Below, piece after piece: positions 36,955-45,386 of a stretch of 57,173 nt of DNA. This DNA comes from Lachnospiraceae bacterium. Its GTDB lineage: Bacteria > Bacillota > Clostridia > Lachnospirales > Lachnospiraceae. A program made the position numbers and the translations under genes. Each line of letters opens with the position of its first letter. Within the stretch, counting starts at the first letter, position 1. The notes under the pieces were generated by a model. That model was not told the origin of the DNA, made no database searches, and was given only the letters and a program-made list of their open reading frames with translations. The DNA lies in assembly GCA_024690825.1 (NCBI GenBank), contig JAILOK010000044.1:1-57173 (forward strand), written 5' to 3'.

Positions 36955-38058
36955 ATGACAAAGATTGATATCATATCGGGATTTCTGGGAGCGGGCAAGA
37001 CAACACTTATCAAGAAACTCATCGCCGAATCCTTTGCGGGACAGAAGGTTGTCCTGATTGAAAATGAATTCGGAGAGATAGGCATAGACGGCGGCTTTCT
37101 GCGTGATGCCGGTATAAATGTCACGGAAATGAACTCGGGCTGTATCTGCTGCTCTCTGGTCGGCGATTTTAAGGAAGCTCTCACAAAGGTCATAGAGGAA
37201 TACACGCCCGACCGCATAGTCATCGAGCCTTCGGGTGTGGGAAAACTTTCGGATGTCGCAAAGGCCGTTGAAAGAGTAAATGAGAAAGAGCCGCAGGTGA
37301 CGATAAATTCTCTTGTTGCCGTTGTCGACGGAACGAAGACAAAAATGTATATGAAGAACTTCGGTGAGTTCTTCAATAATCAGATTGAAAGCGCCGGAAC
37401 GATAATCATCAGCCGTACCCAGAAAATGGATGAGGCCAAACTGATGGAACTGAACGGGCTTTTGAGGGAGCATAATAAGGAAGCTGTGATCATCACGACT
37501 CCCTGGGATGATATAAAGGGTGATCAGATCCTTGCGGCAATGGAGAAGGGACATACTCTGGTGGACAGCCTTCTTGAAGAAATGAAGAATCTTCCGGAAG
37601 AAGAACATCATCACCATCACCACGAACATGAGCATGAACACGAGCATGACCATGACCATGACCATGAAGAGCATCACCACCATGATCATGAAGAGCATGA
37701 ACATCATCATCACCATGATCACGATCACGATGAGCATGAACACCATCATCATCATCACCATGATCATGATGCCGATGAAGTCTTCCAGAGCTGGGGAGTG
37801 GAGACTCCGCTGAAATTTGAAAAGTCGAAGCTTGAGGAGATTTTAAAGGAACTTGCCGATGAGAACGATCCAAAATACGGCATAGTCCTCCGCGCAAAGG
37901 GGATCGTGCCCGCGCGTGAAGGAGATGCATGGTATGAGTTTGATCTTACTCCGGGAGAATATGAGATCAGAGAGGGATCTGCCGATTACACGGGCAGGCT
38001 CTGTGTTATCGGATCGGGAATTGATGAGGATAAGATAAGAGGTTTGTTCGGGGCATGA
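36955..38058 (+). CDS. G3E (COG0523/CobW) GTPase with a long His-rich insert
   Basis: 367 residues from ATG 36955; an in-frame ATG at 36949 overlaps the ysxC stop (ATGA). Walker A GFLGAGKTT and the family metal motif CICCS (GCICCS) are present. Between about residues 216 and 272 lies an insert made almost only of His, Glu and Asp, with some 35 histidines. The C-terminal CobW domain follows. G3E GTPases deliver metals, mostly Zn, Co or Ni, to target proteins; the His-rich loop indicates metal storage or sensing, Zn or Ni most likely. The next gene is a second G3E protein overlapping by four bases. Confidence 0.9.
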   Translation: MTKIDIISGFLGAGKTTLIKKLIAESFAGQKVVLIENEFGEIGIDGGFLRDAGINVTEMNSGCICCSLVGDFKEALTKVIEEYTPDRIVIEPSGVGKLSDVAKAVERVNEKEPQVTINSLVAVVDGTKTKMYMKNFGEFFNNQIESAGTIIISRTQKMDEAKLMELNGLLREHNKEAVIITTPWDDIKGDQILAAMEKGHTLVDSLLEEMKNLPEEEHHHHHHEHEHEHEHDHDHDHEEHHHHDHEEHEHHHHHDHDHDEHEHHHHHHHDHDADEVFQSWGVETPLKFEKSKLEEILKELADENDPKYGIVLRAKGIVPAREGDAWYEFDLTPGEYEIREGSADYTGRLCVIGSGIDEDKIRGLFGA

Positions 38059-39014
38059 GCATGTTGAAGAAAAAGAAGGAAATACCTGTATATCTCTTCA
38101 CCGGTTTTCTTGAAAGCGGTAAGACAAGTTTCATAAAGGAAACTCTCAAGGATGACCAGTTTAAGGACGGCCTCACAACGGTTTACATAATCTGCGAAGA
38201 GGGCGAGATCGAGCTGTCGGAAAAAGAGATAGAGGAAAACAGGTTTGTATTAAGAAACATAGATGAGGAAGACGAGGTCACTGCGGAAAATCTTGCAAAG
38301 ATAGATCTGGAGGTCAAACCCGGAAGAGTCCTTATCGAGTATAACGGCACATGGGATGTCGAAAAGATGATAGAGGCACTGCCGGAGCACTGGCTCATGG
38401 CAGAGGGCATAGCGACAGTCGATGCGTCCACCTATACCGATTACCTCAACAATATGAAGCAGATGATGACGAGGCAGTTTACCTACGCCGATCTGGTTCT
38501 TTTTAACAGATGCCGCGAAGATCACGATCTGCCTGTATTTAAAAGGACGGTGAAAGCCATAAACAGGCGCGCGCAGGTGATATTTGAGATGCCTGACGGG
38601 ACCATAAACGGTAATGTGAAGGAGCAGCTTCCCTATGACATGAGCGCTCCGTCCATTGAAGTCGCCGATGAAGAATACGGGATATGGTATCTCGATGTGT
38701 TTGAAAATCCGGAGGCCTATGCGGGCAAGACTGTCACTTTCAAAGGCCAGGTCTACAAGCCGAAAAAGGCATCGGCCGATGTTTTTGTTCCGGGAAGATT
38801 TGCCATGACATGCTGCGCGGCAGATATCCAGTTTGTAGGATGTCCCTGCAAGTGGAAGGATGCAAAGGATTTAAAGGAAAAGAGCTTTGTCATGGTCACG
38901 GCAGAGATAGGAAGCCAGTACAGCAGGGAACTTGGGCAGAACGCGCCTGTTCTTATTGCAAAGTCGGTTACGGCAGCGGATGCGCCTGCGGATGAAGTTG
39001 TTTATTTCCAGTAA
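38055..39014 (+). CDS. CobW-like GTPase fused to a YcgQ/DUF1980-like domain
   Basis: 319 residues. Residues 1-190 are a G3E-type GTPase with Walker A GFLESGKTS and RVLIEYNGTW at the switch-II strand, but without the CxCC metal motif of the family. Residues 215-319 (VTFKGQVYKPKKASADVFVP, RFAMTCCAADIQFVGCPCKW) resemble the C-terminal domain of YcgQ/TIGR03943 proteins, with the CC-A and C-x-C cysteines kept. YcgQ partners with a permease in metal (Zinc-related) regulons in Bacilli. Thus a two-protein metal-handling unit with the upstream G3E gene is likely. The permease partner is not in this window. Confidence 0.75.
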   Translation: MSMLKKKKEIPVYLFTGFLESGKTSFIKETLKDDQFKDGLTTVYIICEEGEIELSEKEIEENRFVLRNIDEEDEVTAENLAKIDLEVKPGRVLIEYNGTWDVEKMIEALPEHWLMAEGIATVDASTYTDYLNNMKQMMTRQFTYADLVLFNRCREDHDLPVFKRTVKAINRRAQVIFEMPDGTINGNVKEQLPYDMSAPSIEVADEEYGIWYLDVFENPEAYAGKTVTFKGQVYKPKKASADVFVPGRFAMTCCAADIQFVGCPCKWKDAKDLKEKSFVMVTAEIGSQYSRELGQNAPVLIAKSVTAADAPADEVVYFQ

Positions 39015-39044
39015 AAGACCGTATGCCCGAAGGAGATATTTATT

Positions 39045-39803
39045 ATGGATGAGAAGCCAAACCGTATAATAGTTGCAACAGCTGACAGATCAAAGTATGT
39101 GGGGGATATAGTAGGTGCCGGTCTGGAAGCGATATTCTGTCTGCCGACCCAGCCATCAATATTCAAGGTTAAGGATAAGTCGTCCAATATCCTTCTGATT
39201 CTTGTAAACGAATCCGAAGAGGAAATAAAAAAACTTGCCAGACATCTTACGGTCCTGTGCATTGACGGGGAAAAGAACCTTTTTGTCTACGGGAGAAAAG
39301 ATCTGGTTGATATTGTAAAGAAGAAGGTTCCAAAGCTTTATGTCATTTCGACGGGATTTCTTTTTGTAGATCTTTTTCCGAAGATCGTAAAGGACATTAC
39401 TGATTTTATTGAAAAGACGGAAAAACAAAAGAAACCGTCGGTGCTTTTTGTACACACGGATGAGGAGTATGTAAAAAGGATCAAACCTTATCTCATTAAT
39501 GATGTTGATGTTTTTTCGGTTACAAAGGGAAACGGCTATGATATTGCTTCCCGCATTAAGTACTGTGACTCCGTGGTCATCTCCACGAAACTGAAGCTTC
39601 CTGTCGTGGCTTTTACCACTCTTTTTGCGGAGATATTAAAGAAAAGGGCAAAGGATCCGAAATTTGCCATATATTTTATTACACCCAATAATGAAGAACA
39701 GAGTGTTATGAATGTTCTCGAGCAGAGCAGCTTCATAGCCATATCCATGGACAGGGATGTCAAACTGACAGCAGCGTTTCTGATAAAGAGGATGGGTAAA
39801 TGA
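39045..39803 (+). CDS. unknown protein with two receiver-like alpha/beta halves
   Basis: 252 residues, soluble. Two halves each show alternating strands and helices (NRIIVATADRSKYVGDIVG; PSVLFVHTDEEYVKRIKP), as in response-regulator receiver domains, but neither has a clear phosphoryl-accepting Asp after the third strand. It might be a pseudo-receiver or another flavodoxin-like fold. AAGGAGA precedes the ATG. The stop overlaps the start of the GH32 gene (ATGA), so the pair is translationally coupled. Confidence 0.55.
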   Translation: MDEKPNRIIVATADRSKYVGDIVGAGLEAIFCLPTQPSIFKVKDKSSNILLILVNESEEEIKKLARHLTVLCIDGEKNLFVYGRKDLVDIVKKKVPKLYVISTGFLFVDLFPKIVKDITDFIEKTEKQKKPSVLFVHTDEEYVKRIKPYLINDVDVFSVTKGNGYDIASRIKYCDSVVISTKLKLPVVAFTTLFAEILKKRAKDPKFAIYFITPNNEEQSVMNVLEQSSFIAISMDRDVKLTAAFLIKRMGK

Positions 39804-41152
39804 CAAAGGTCATCACGCTCAGGTCACGGTTTTTGGGGATCCCGGTATGGAATATTCCGGGTGAGGAAAACGCGGATAAAGAAAGACTTACGATATTAAA
39901 GGACGGCAAAACGGTCTATGAGTTTCTGCTGCCGATCGGAAAGGATACGGTGCTGAGCGGCTCCGGCCCCGATTACTATGATTATCTCCAGATCATTGGG
40001 GTGCACCGCAATCAGTTCTATCCGGATTATATGACCAAGGCTGACGATAATTTAAAATCCGGAGATGAGATCACCATTGCAGGTGATCTTCCCGACAGAT
40101 TTTTTGATCTTATCACAGAGGTGGATATTCTCCCTTATTATGAGGAATGTCTTCTTCACTATCATGCCCCGTTCGGCTTCGGGTCAGACCCCAACGGTCT
40201 TATTTTTGATAACGGCGTCTGGCATATCTATCACCAGCACAATCCGGCAGGCTGCGGATGGGGAAATATGAGCTGGGGTCATGCGGTGACTCATGATTTT
40301 ATCCATTACGGTTTTGCGGGGGATGTGCTCTATCCGGACGAGCTGGGTGTCATGTACACCGGAAGCGCGATAAAGAATATCAAGGGATGCTTTAATCTTC
40401 CGAAGGAGGCGATCCTTTATTTTTATACCTGCGCGGGCAACGCTCCGTACAAAGGGAAAAAGGAGCCGCCGTATAATTACAGACACGGAAAAAGTGTGCA
40501 GAGGATGGCTTATTCTCTTGACGGAGGAAAGACTCTCTTAAAATACCCGGGTTTTGAACTCGATCTTAAGGTTTCCGAAAGCAGGGATCCGAAGGTTTTC
40601 TTTTACAGGGAAAACGGTGTTTTCATTATGATCGTTTATCTTGAAAAGAACAGGTTTGCTATCCTGAGGTCGGAGAATCTTTCGGATTGGGAAAAGACGC
40701 AGGAGCTTGATCTTGTGCCTATGTGGGAGTGCCCTGATCTTGTGGAGATATCTGATCTTAGCGGCAACAGAAGATGGGCTTTGCTTTCCGCGGACGGCTA
40801 TTATTATATGGGAAGGTTTGACGGTTTTAAGTTCCGCTTTGAGGGTGTCATGAGAGGGCTTTATGATGATAAGATCCCTTATGCCGGACAGACCTTTTCG
40901 AATGTGAAGGGCCGGACTGTCGCGATGTCGTGGCTTCGGATAAAGAATTCGGGCGAAAAATTCACGGGCTATCTTTCGGTGCCGAGGGAGTTTTCTCTCG
41001 ATAAGGATGAGTACGGTTATTATATCAGGCAGTCGTTTGCGCGGGAGCTTGAGAACTTTATGACCGAAGAGGACGGGTGGCAGGTCATCCGCGATATCAA
41101 TATCACGGAAAAGATCGATCCGGAGGGAAAGAAACTGACAGTTGAGTGTTAA
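39800..41152 (+). CDS. glycoside hydrolase family 32 enzyme (beta-fructosidase type)
   Basis: 450 residues, no signal peptide, so likely cytoplasmic. GH32 motifs: SDPNG (nucleophile Asp, about residue 130; usual form NDPNG), ESRDPKV (transition-state Asp, about 262) and WECPDL (acid/base Glu, about 309). The N-terminal 110 residues are an extra domain before the five-blade propeller; the C-terminal beta-sandwich is short. Expected activity is hydrolysis of sucrose, fructo-oligosaccharides or levan-derived sugars. A ROK fructokinase is encoded 6.6 kb away and could take up the fructose, but no transporter is adjacent. The stop codon lies at the edge of the composite repeat. Confidence 0.85.
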   Translation: MTKVITLRSRFLGIPVWNIPGEENADKERLTILKDGKTVYEFLLPIGKDTVLSGSGPDYYDYLQIIGVHRNQFYPDYMTKADDNLKSGDEITIAGDLPDRFFDLITEVDILPYYEECLLHYHAPFGFGSDPNGLIFDNGVWHIYHQHNPAGCGWGNMSWGHAVTHDFIHYGFAGDVLYPDELGVMYTGSAIKNIKGCFNLPKEAILYFYTCAGNAPYKGKKEPPYNYRHGKSVQRMAYSLDGGKTLLKYPGFELDLKVSESRDPKVFFYRENGVFIMIVYLEKNRFAILRSENLSDWEKTQELDLVPMWECPDLVEISDLSGNRRWALLSADGYYYMGRFDGFKFRFEGVMRGLYDDKIPYAGQTFSNVKGRTVAMSWLRIKNSGEKFTGYLSVPREFSLDKDEYGYYIRQSFARELENFMTEEDGWQVIRDINITEKIDPEGKKLTVEC

Positions 41153-41157
41153 AAAAG

Positions 41158-41407
41158 ATGACAGAGGGACGGTCCTGCTGTCATCTTTTTCGCCCCATTT
41201 TGTTCCACGCATTCCGGGGAACCGCTGCAACGGTGAACTAACTGACAACAAACACTTAAGCCCGCAAGTCATTCGCACTTGGTATGTGCTCATGGCTTGC
41301 AGGCTTAGTTTTTGTAGTCGTTTATCTCACCTGCACGGTTCAAAACGGAATGCTTTGGAATCAAAATTTGTCTCAAAAGTTGTCACCGGGACCGTCCCCC
41401 TGACAAC
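41158..41407. repeat. composite 250-base palindromic-repeat element, copy 1
   Basis: The ends are palindromic units (TGACAGAGGGACGGTCCTGC... and ...ACCGGGACCGTCCCCCTGAC). Inside are conserved flanks, TTGTTCCACGCATTCCGGGG with AACCGCTGCAACGGT on one side and ATCTCACCTGCACGGTTCAA with AACGGAATGCTTTGGAATCA on the other. A variable middle forms a stem: CTTAAGCCCGCAAGTC pairs with GGCTTGCAGGCTTAG. It fills the whole gap between the convergent GH32 and permease genes (stops at 41152 and 41409). Copy 2 lies inverted at 48682-48932. No coding capacity. Confidence 0.85.
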
Positions 41408-41408
41408 A

Positions 41409-43547
41409 TCAATCCATTTTTTTCATGCTTTCCGTTACATACTTGGGGATGCTGTCTGTGGCAAATACATAGCCGTCCGTGTAATCCGAATAATCGTCCC
41501 CGTCGCAGTATACGCTGATGTTAAGACTTTCGATATCCTCATCTGCATCCGTATTCAAGCCGCTGTTGAAATAATAGAAGGTACTGGGCACGCACAGTGA
41601 AAGGATCTCGTTTATCTGCTCGCGCTCCGAAAAGTCTGCATTGTACCAGTTGTCCTCGTCATACCGGCTTATGGAGACCGAAGAGATCTTTGAAAAATCA
41701 GGTTCGATCTCTATGTCCTTATCTTTCAGGAATTCCATGCATCTTTTATATGAAGGATATATGAAAAATCTGGATTCATGTCCTTCATACATCCAGTTTT
41801 TCTTGGGTGTGTCGGTGGCGGTAACCATGCATATGGGATACTCATTCTTCATAGAATCGAAATCCTGTTCCATCAGATCAAGCCTGTAATAGTCGCAGAA
41901 CTTCTCTTTTTCATCATCGTCGAGAGAAAGCTTTTTATAGCCAAGTCCCGTTGTCACATGCATCTGTACCATGTCCTCCTTTTTGATATCAAGGACATCA
42001 AAAACTCCCTCTTTGTATTCCTTCGTCTCAAGGATGTTTCCGACAGACTTCATCAAAGACGGGTCAGACAGATCCACATAATAACTTCTGTAAGCAGTGC
42101 ATCCGTTCTTCAGCCTGAAAGCAATAACAAATGAGGTTTGTCTGAAATTATCTTCCTCAAGCGCTTCATCCACGCTGTCCGACCTGTTGATGAACTTAAG
42201 CCGGTCTGCATGTATCCTGTCAGAAAACTCAACGCCGCTGCGGGCAATGGCTGTCACATCCTCAGCGTTCTCCAGATACATATGCTTAAGCCTGTACTCA
42301 TCAGGCGATAAATAGAGCATGCTGTCTATGTCGGAATACTCTATTCCGGTCTGGAGATTGTAGCAGCAGACTGCGGATGTTCTTATTTCACTCTCATTTG
42401 GGATATATGAATCATATCCGTAAAGATCGAACAGGAACACTGATATGGCCGCCGCAGTTATTATACTTCCGATGATGAAGCTTACGGGATGTTTGATACA
42501 GGCCTTGAAATCAAACTCAAACACTATTTCACAGACTGCCTGTATCAGCACGACACCGGCAATAAAACCGAACACGATCCAGCCGAATCTTTCTCCGGAG
42601 GACACCTCCGCCATGAGCAGCGCAAAGAGCATTGTGCCGACGATCATGAGAAGTATCTTGATGACAGGCTTTAAGCCCCTGAAAGCGATTGCCTTTGTTG
42701 CGGATTCTGCCGGTCTTTTCTTAATAAGAACCACAGCAAGGAAATACACCAGGACTGCCAGGACCGCCATCACTATCATTGCTGACACCGCAAGCTTCAG
42801 AAGCTCGGGATCTGCTATTGAGACCATGTTGTCGATCTTCTTCATCGTAAACCAGATGTAGGCCATGGCGGGTGAAAGAAATCTCCAGCTGTCATTATCC
42901 ATATGATAATAGTTGACAAAAAATGTCGAGCTGTAACCCATCACGGTAAGATAGCACAGCGGCACATAAAACATCATTAGCACCGACATAAAGATCGATA
43001 CTATCGTATTGCCGCTTATCACGCCGGCAAGCACCACCAGCGTGTACATGGAGATATACATGATAAGAACATACAGTATTCCGAAAAGCACCGGCAGTAT
43101 GGCTGTCGGAAGAAAATAGCCCCTTGCGAATCCGAATCCCGCGGTTGCGCCCATAAAGATCACATAAGGAATTGCAAAGAACAATATGCCGTTAAGATAG
43201 GCCGCATTAAAGATCACTTCCCGCTTTACCGGAAGTCCGTAATAAAGGTCGGTCTTTGTACGGCTGTGCAGATATGCCATGCCGTTAAGTCCGTTTATGA
43301 GGGCCAGTCCGCCCGCTATAAGGAGCACCGGTATGTTGCCCGCGCTTACGACCATATTTACAAAAGCATCTCTCGCATCAGACAGAGTCGTCATTCCTTC
43401 CACGAGCCTCTGGTCATAAATACTCATGCAGAGCGCCGCAAACACAGGCAGTGCAAAGAAATTTGCAAGGATCGAAAGAGCGATGCTCCACAGTCTTCTC
43501 TTTCTGTCTTCTTTAAGCATATTAAGAAATGAATTTTTTGATGTCAT
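41409..43547 (-). CDS. ABC-2 type permease with large C-terminal DUF6449-like domain
   Basis: 712 residues from the ATG at 43545-43547, preceded by GGGGGTTACGGGAT. About ten membrane helices cover residues 20-415 (LWSIALSILANFFALPVFAA, VVLAGVISGNTIVSIFMSVL and others); the C-terminal 300 residues form a soluble, acidic extracellular or cytoplasmic domain of the DUF6449 type. It overlaps the ATPase gene upstream by 26 bases. With the YtrA-like regulator this forms a bacitracin/cell-wall-stress style ABC operon. Substrate unknown. Confidence 0.8.
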   Translation of the reverse strand: MTSKNSFLNMLKEDRKRRLWSIALSILANFFALPVFAALCMSIYDQRLVEGMTTLSDARDAFVNMVVSAGNIPVLLIAGGLALINGLNGMAYLHSRTKTDLYYGLPVKREVIFNAAYLNGILFFAIPYVIFMGATAGFGFARGYFLPTAILPVLFGILYVLIMYISMYTLVVLAGVISGNTIVSIFMSVLMMFYVPLCYLTVMGYSSTFFVNYYHMDNDSWRFLSPAMAYIWFTMKKIDNMVSIADPELLKLAVSAMIVMAVLAVLVYFLAVVLIKKRPAESATKAIAFRGLKPVIKILLMIVGTMLFALLMAEVSSGERFGWIVFGFIAGVVLIQAVCEIVFEFDFKACIKHPVSFIIGSIITAAAISVFLFDLYGYDSYIPNESEIRTSAVCCYNLQTGIEYSDIDSMLYLSPDEYRLKHMYLENAEDVTAIARSGVEFSDRIHADRLKFINRSDSVDEALEEDNFRQTSFVIAFRLKNGCTAYRSYYVDLSDPSLMKSVGNILETKEYKEGVFDVLDIKKEDMVQMHVTTGLGYKKLSLDDDEKEKFCDYYRLDLMEQDFDSMKNEYPICMVTATDTPKKNWMYEGHESRFFIYPSYKRCMEFLKDKDIEIEPDFSKISSVSISRYDEDNWYNADFSEREQINEILSLCVPSTFYYFNSGLNTDADEDIESLNISVYCDGDDYSDYTDGYVFATDSIPKYVTESMKKMD

Positions 43548-44424
43548 ATCCCGTAACCCCCGTTTCACTGATAAATATCTCTTCCAGAGAAAGCGGAAGC
43601 ATCTCTGCAAAGAGCGGTTCAAAGTCGTTTATCTTTTTCATTATCTCTTCTTCAACTCCGCGGATCGTAAAGGTATAAACCGAACCCTTCTTGTCTTCCA
43701 CGAGGATCTCAAAACATCTGCGCACCGCGTCCATATCGGTTTCCTTTGGCAGAACACAGTGCAGCTTATGGATATCGGCCTTGACCTCATCGAGGTCCTC
43801 CGATAAAAGTATGCCGCCCTGGTGAAGGAGGCCTACTGTATCACATATATCCTCAAGTTCACGCAGGTTGTGGGAGGCGATCACGGGAGTGAAACCCCGC
43901 TCTGCCATATCCGACGCAAAAAGACTTTTTACGCCCTGCCTCATGACCGGATCGAGTCCGTCAAAGGTCTCGTCACAATACATATACTTTGTCATGGCCG
44001 AAAGTCCGAGTATGATCGAAAGCTGTTTTTTCATGCCCTTTGAAAAGGTATTGATCTTGCGCCTTCCCGCGAGGGAAAAATCATTCATGAGCTTTTTGTA
44101 ACGCTCTTTATCATAATGCGGATATATCTTTTCAAAAAAAGCCGACATCGCATCCGGCGTGGAATTCGGGAAGAAATACATCTCGTCACTGATATAGAAG
44201 AACTCTTCCTTGGTATCCGGCTCTTCAAATACGGGATTTCCGTCCACCGTGATGCTGCCCTTATCAGGCTTCAAAACTCCTGCAGCCATGCGCAGAAAAG
44301 TGCTCTTGCCTGCGCCGTTGGTCCCTATGAGACCGAAAACCCTTCCGTCAGCGATCGTAAGTGTGACATCGTCCACAGCCTTGATCTTTCCGAAGGATTT
44401 GCTTAAAGATTTTGCCTCTATCAT
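43522..44424 (-). CDS. ABC transporter ATP-binding protein (YtrB-like)
   Basis: 300 residues. Walker A GTNGAGKST, signature FSKGMKKQ (a common variant of LSGGQ in YtrB/BcrA ATPases), Walker B YMYCDETFDGLD and switch His ASHNLRELED. Residues 220-300 are an accessory C-terminal domain. It pairs with the permease encoded next. Its start overlaps the stop of the GntR regulator by four bases. Confidence 0.9.
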   Translation of the reverse strand: MIEAKSLSKSFGKIKAVDDVTLTIADGRVFGLIGTNGAGKSTFLRMAAGVLKPDKGSITVDGNPVFEEPDTKEEFFYISDEMYFFPNSTPDAMSAFFEKIYPHYDKERYKKLMNDFSLAGRRKINTFSKGMKKQLSIILGLSAMTKYMYCDETFDGLDPVMRQGVKSLFASDMAERGFTPVIASHNLRELEDICDTVGLLHQGGILLSEDLDEVKADIHKLHCVLPKETDMDAVRRCFEILVEDKKGSVYTFTIRGVEEEIMKKINDFEPLFAEMLPLSLEEIFISETGVTGYDIKKFIS

Positions 44425-44786
44425 TTATCTATCCTCCTTTGTACCCTGTCTATTATGATGCCGCCTTCGATGCCGAGTCCCAGGGCTTTTGTCACGACGG
44501 TGTCAAGCTCCGTCAGCACTTCTTCTTTTTTCACCGGCAGAAGAGCCTCGACATTTGACACAAAACTCCCCCTTCCGGATACGGAGTAGGTCAGTCCCTT
44601 CTGCTCCAGATCCGCATAGGCTTTCTGGACGGTGTTGGGATTGATGGACAGTTCTACAGCCAGATTTCTCACGGACGGCAGAGGCTCATCGGGTTCCATG
44701 AACCCTCTGATGATCTGCTCTTCTATCCTTGATGATATCTGCTCGTATAACGGTCTTTTTTCCCTGAAATCAAGTTCTACCATCAT
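44421..44786 (-). CDS. GntR family regulator, YtrA subfamily
   Basis: 121 residues. An N-terminal winged helix (LYEQISSRIEEQIIRGFMEP, then LPSVRNLAVELSINPNTVQK) of the GntR type, with only a short C-terminal dimerisation helix pair, which defines the YtrA subfamily. First gene of the minus-strand operon with the ABC ATPase and permease. A perfect YtrA-type operator overlaps its promoter, so it very likely represses its own operon. Effectors in the subfamily are cell-wall antibiotics or unknown. Confidence 0.9.
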   Translation of the reverse strand: MMVELDFREKRPLYEQISSRIEEQIIRGFMEPDEPLPSVRNLAVELSINPNTVQKAYADLEQKGLTYSVSGRGSFVSNVEALLPVKKEEVLTELDTVVTKALGLGIEGGIIIDRVQRRIDK

Positions 44787-44803
44787 CTTTCCTCCACTAT
44801 TGT

Positions 44804-44830
44804 AAGTGTACTAATGCTATTAGTACACTT
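44804..44830. promoter_or_regulatory. YtrA-type operator (perfect inverted repeat)
   Basis: AAGTGTACTAAT (44804-44815) and ATTAGTACACTT (44819-44830) are perfect 12-base arms around GCT. It contains AGTGTA-N13-TACACT, the spacing known for B. subtilis YtrA. It lies just downstream of the -10 box, so a bound dimer would block initiation. Confidence 0.9.
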
Positions 44831-44859
44831 AATATAATATAGACCCGTATACTTGTCAA
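44831..44859 (-). promoter_or_regulatory. sigma-A promoter of the GntR/ABC operon
   Basis: On the minus strand, TTGACA (44859-44854), a 17-base spacer and TATATT (44836-44831). Transcription would start within the operator. Confidence 0.85.
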
Positions 44860-44883
44860 CAGGAATTTTTATAGTTGTAAGAG

Positions 44884-44943
44884 TTGTCAGGGGGACGGTT
44901 CTGCTGTCAACTTTTGTGACAGCAGAACCGTCCCTCTGTCATC
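44884..44943. repeat. palindromic repeat pair forming a hairpin
   Basis: Two units face each other (arms CAGGGGGACGGTTCTGCTGTCA and TGACAGCAGAACCGTCCCTCTG), followed rightward by TCTTTTTT. Dispersed family; located between the divergent GntR operon and the first zinc-ribbon peptide gene. Confidence 0.85.
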
Positions 44944-45059
44944 TTTTTTTAAAAAATTTGATAAAAATGTCTCATTTCAGGATCTGCATCGTATATATTT
45001 GTGAAAGCACAAAAAGAAACGCTTTTAAGGTGGCGTTAAATGAAAAGAGATAAAAGATG

Positions 45060-45311
45060 ATGGAAGAAAACAACAATATCAATGTATTAAAGGATGAAGA
45101 TCTTAACAAGGTTTCAGGCGGCGCCGACGGAGTTTTCTGTGGCTATGAATATTGGAACAGTTGGGAAAAATGTCCGTATTGTGGTGAGGATACCGGTCTG
45201 AGTTCCGGAGAGGGTGAAGGATTCATGATGGATCCTGACAGAGGAGTAACTATACTGATGTCATATACATGTCCTCATTGCCTGAAGAGCTTCACTGTAA
45301 AAGTTAACTGA
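45060..45311 (+). CDS. small protein: double-glycine leader plus zinc-ribbon-like domain, copy 1
   Basis: 83 residues from ATG 45060 (an ATG directly before it is also possible). The first 21 residues (NINVLKDEDLNKVSGG) have the shape of a bacteriocin-type leader ending in GG. The rest carries CPYC and CPHC knuckles, as in a four-Cys zinc ribbon, with FMMDPDRG between them. A six-codon frame (45040-45060, MKRDKR) with its own AAGGTGG site ends at TGATG overlapping this start, suggesting coupled translation. The next gene encodes a paralogue. No RiPP enzyme or exporter is adjacent. The product may be an exported peptide or a small cytosolic metal-binding protein; neither is proven. Confidence 0.65.
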   Translation: MEENNNINVLKDEDLNKVSGGADGVFCGYEYWNSWEKCPYCGEDTGLSSGEGEGFMMDPDRGVTILMSYTCPHCLKSFTVKVN

Positions 45312-45321
45312 GTTTTTTGAA

Positions 45322-45358
45322 GGTGACAGAGGTGACAGAGGAACGGTTCTTCTGACAC
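45322..45358. repeat. palindromic repeat unit between the two zinc-ribbon peptide genes
   Basis: GGTGACAGAGGAACGGTTCT then TCTGACAC, an imperfect palindrome of the dispersed family, preceded by a partial second copy (GGTGACAGA). Confidence 0.75.
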
Positions 45359-45386
45359 TGCCGCATGTGAAGGGGGATGAAATGAT

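Noticed and set aside
36613-37767. Long Met/Val-rich frame antisense to the His-rich GTPase
   Set aside because: It is the complement of CAT/GAT-rich His-Asp codons; the plus-strand gene has all family motifs.
41142-41600. Open frame of 152 codons across the composite repeat and beyond
   Set aside because: It reads the repeat and then runs antisense to the permease gene; the same peptide (SPHFVPRIPGNRCNG) appears antisense at 48781-49038, as expected from a non-coding repeat.
44853-45053. 66-codon frame upstream of the zinc-ribbon peptide gene
   Set aside because: It consists largely of repeat-derived codons and has no ribosome binding site.
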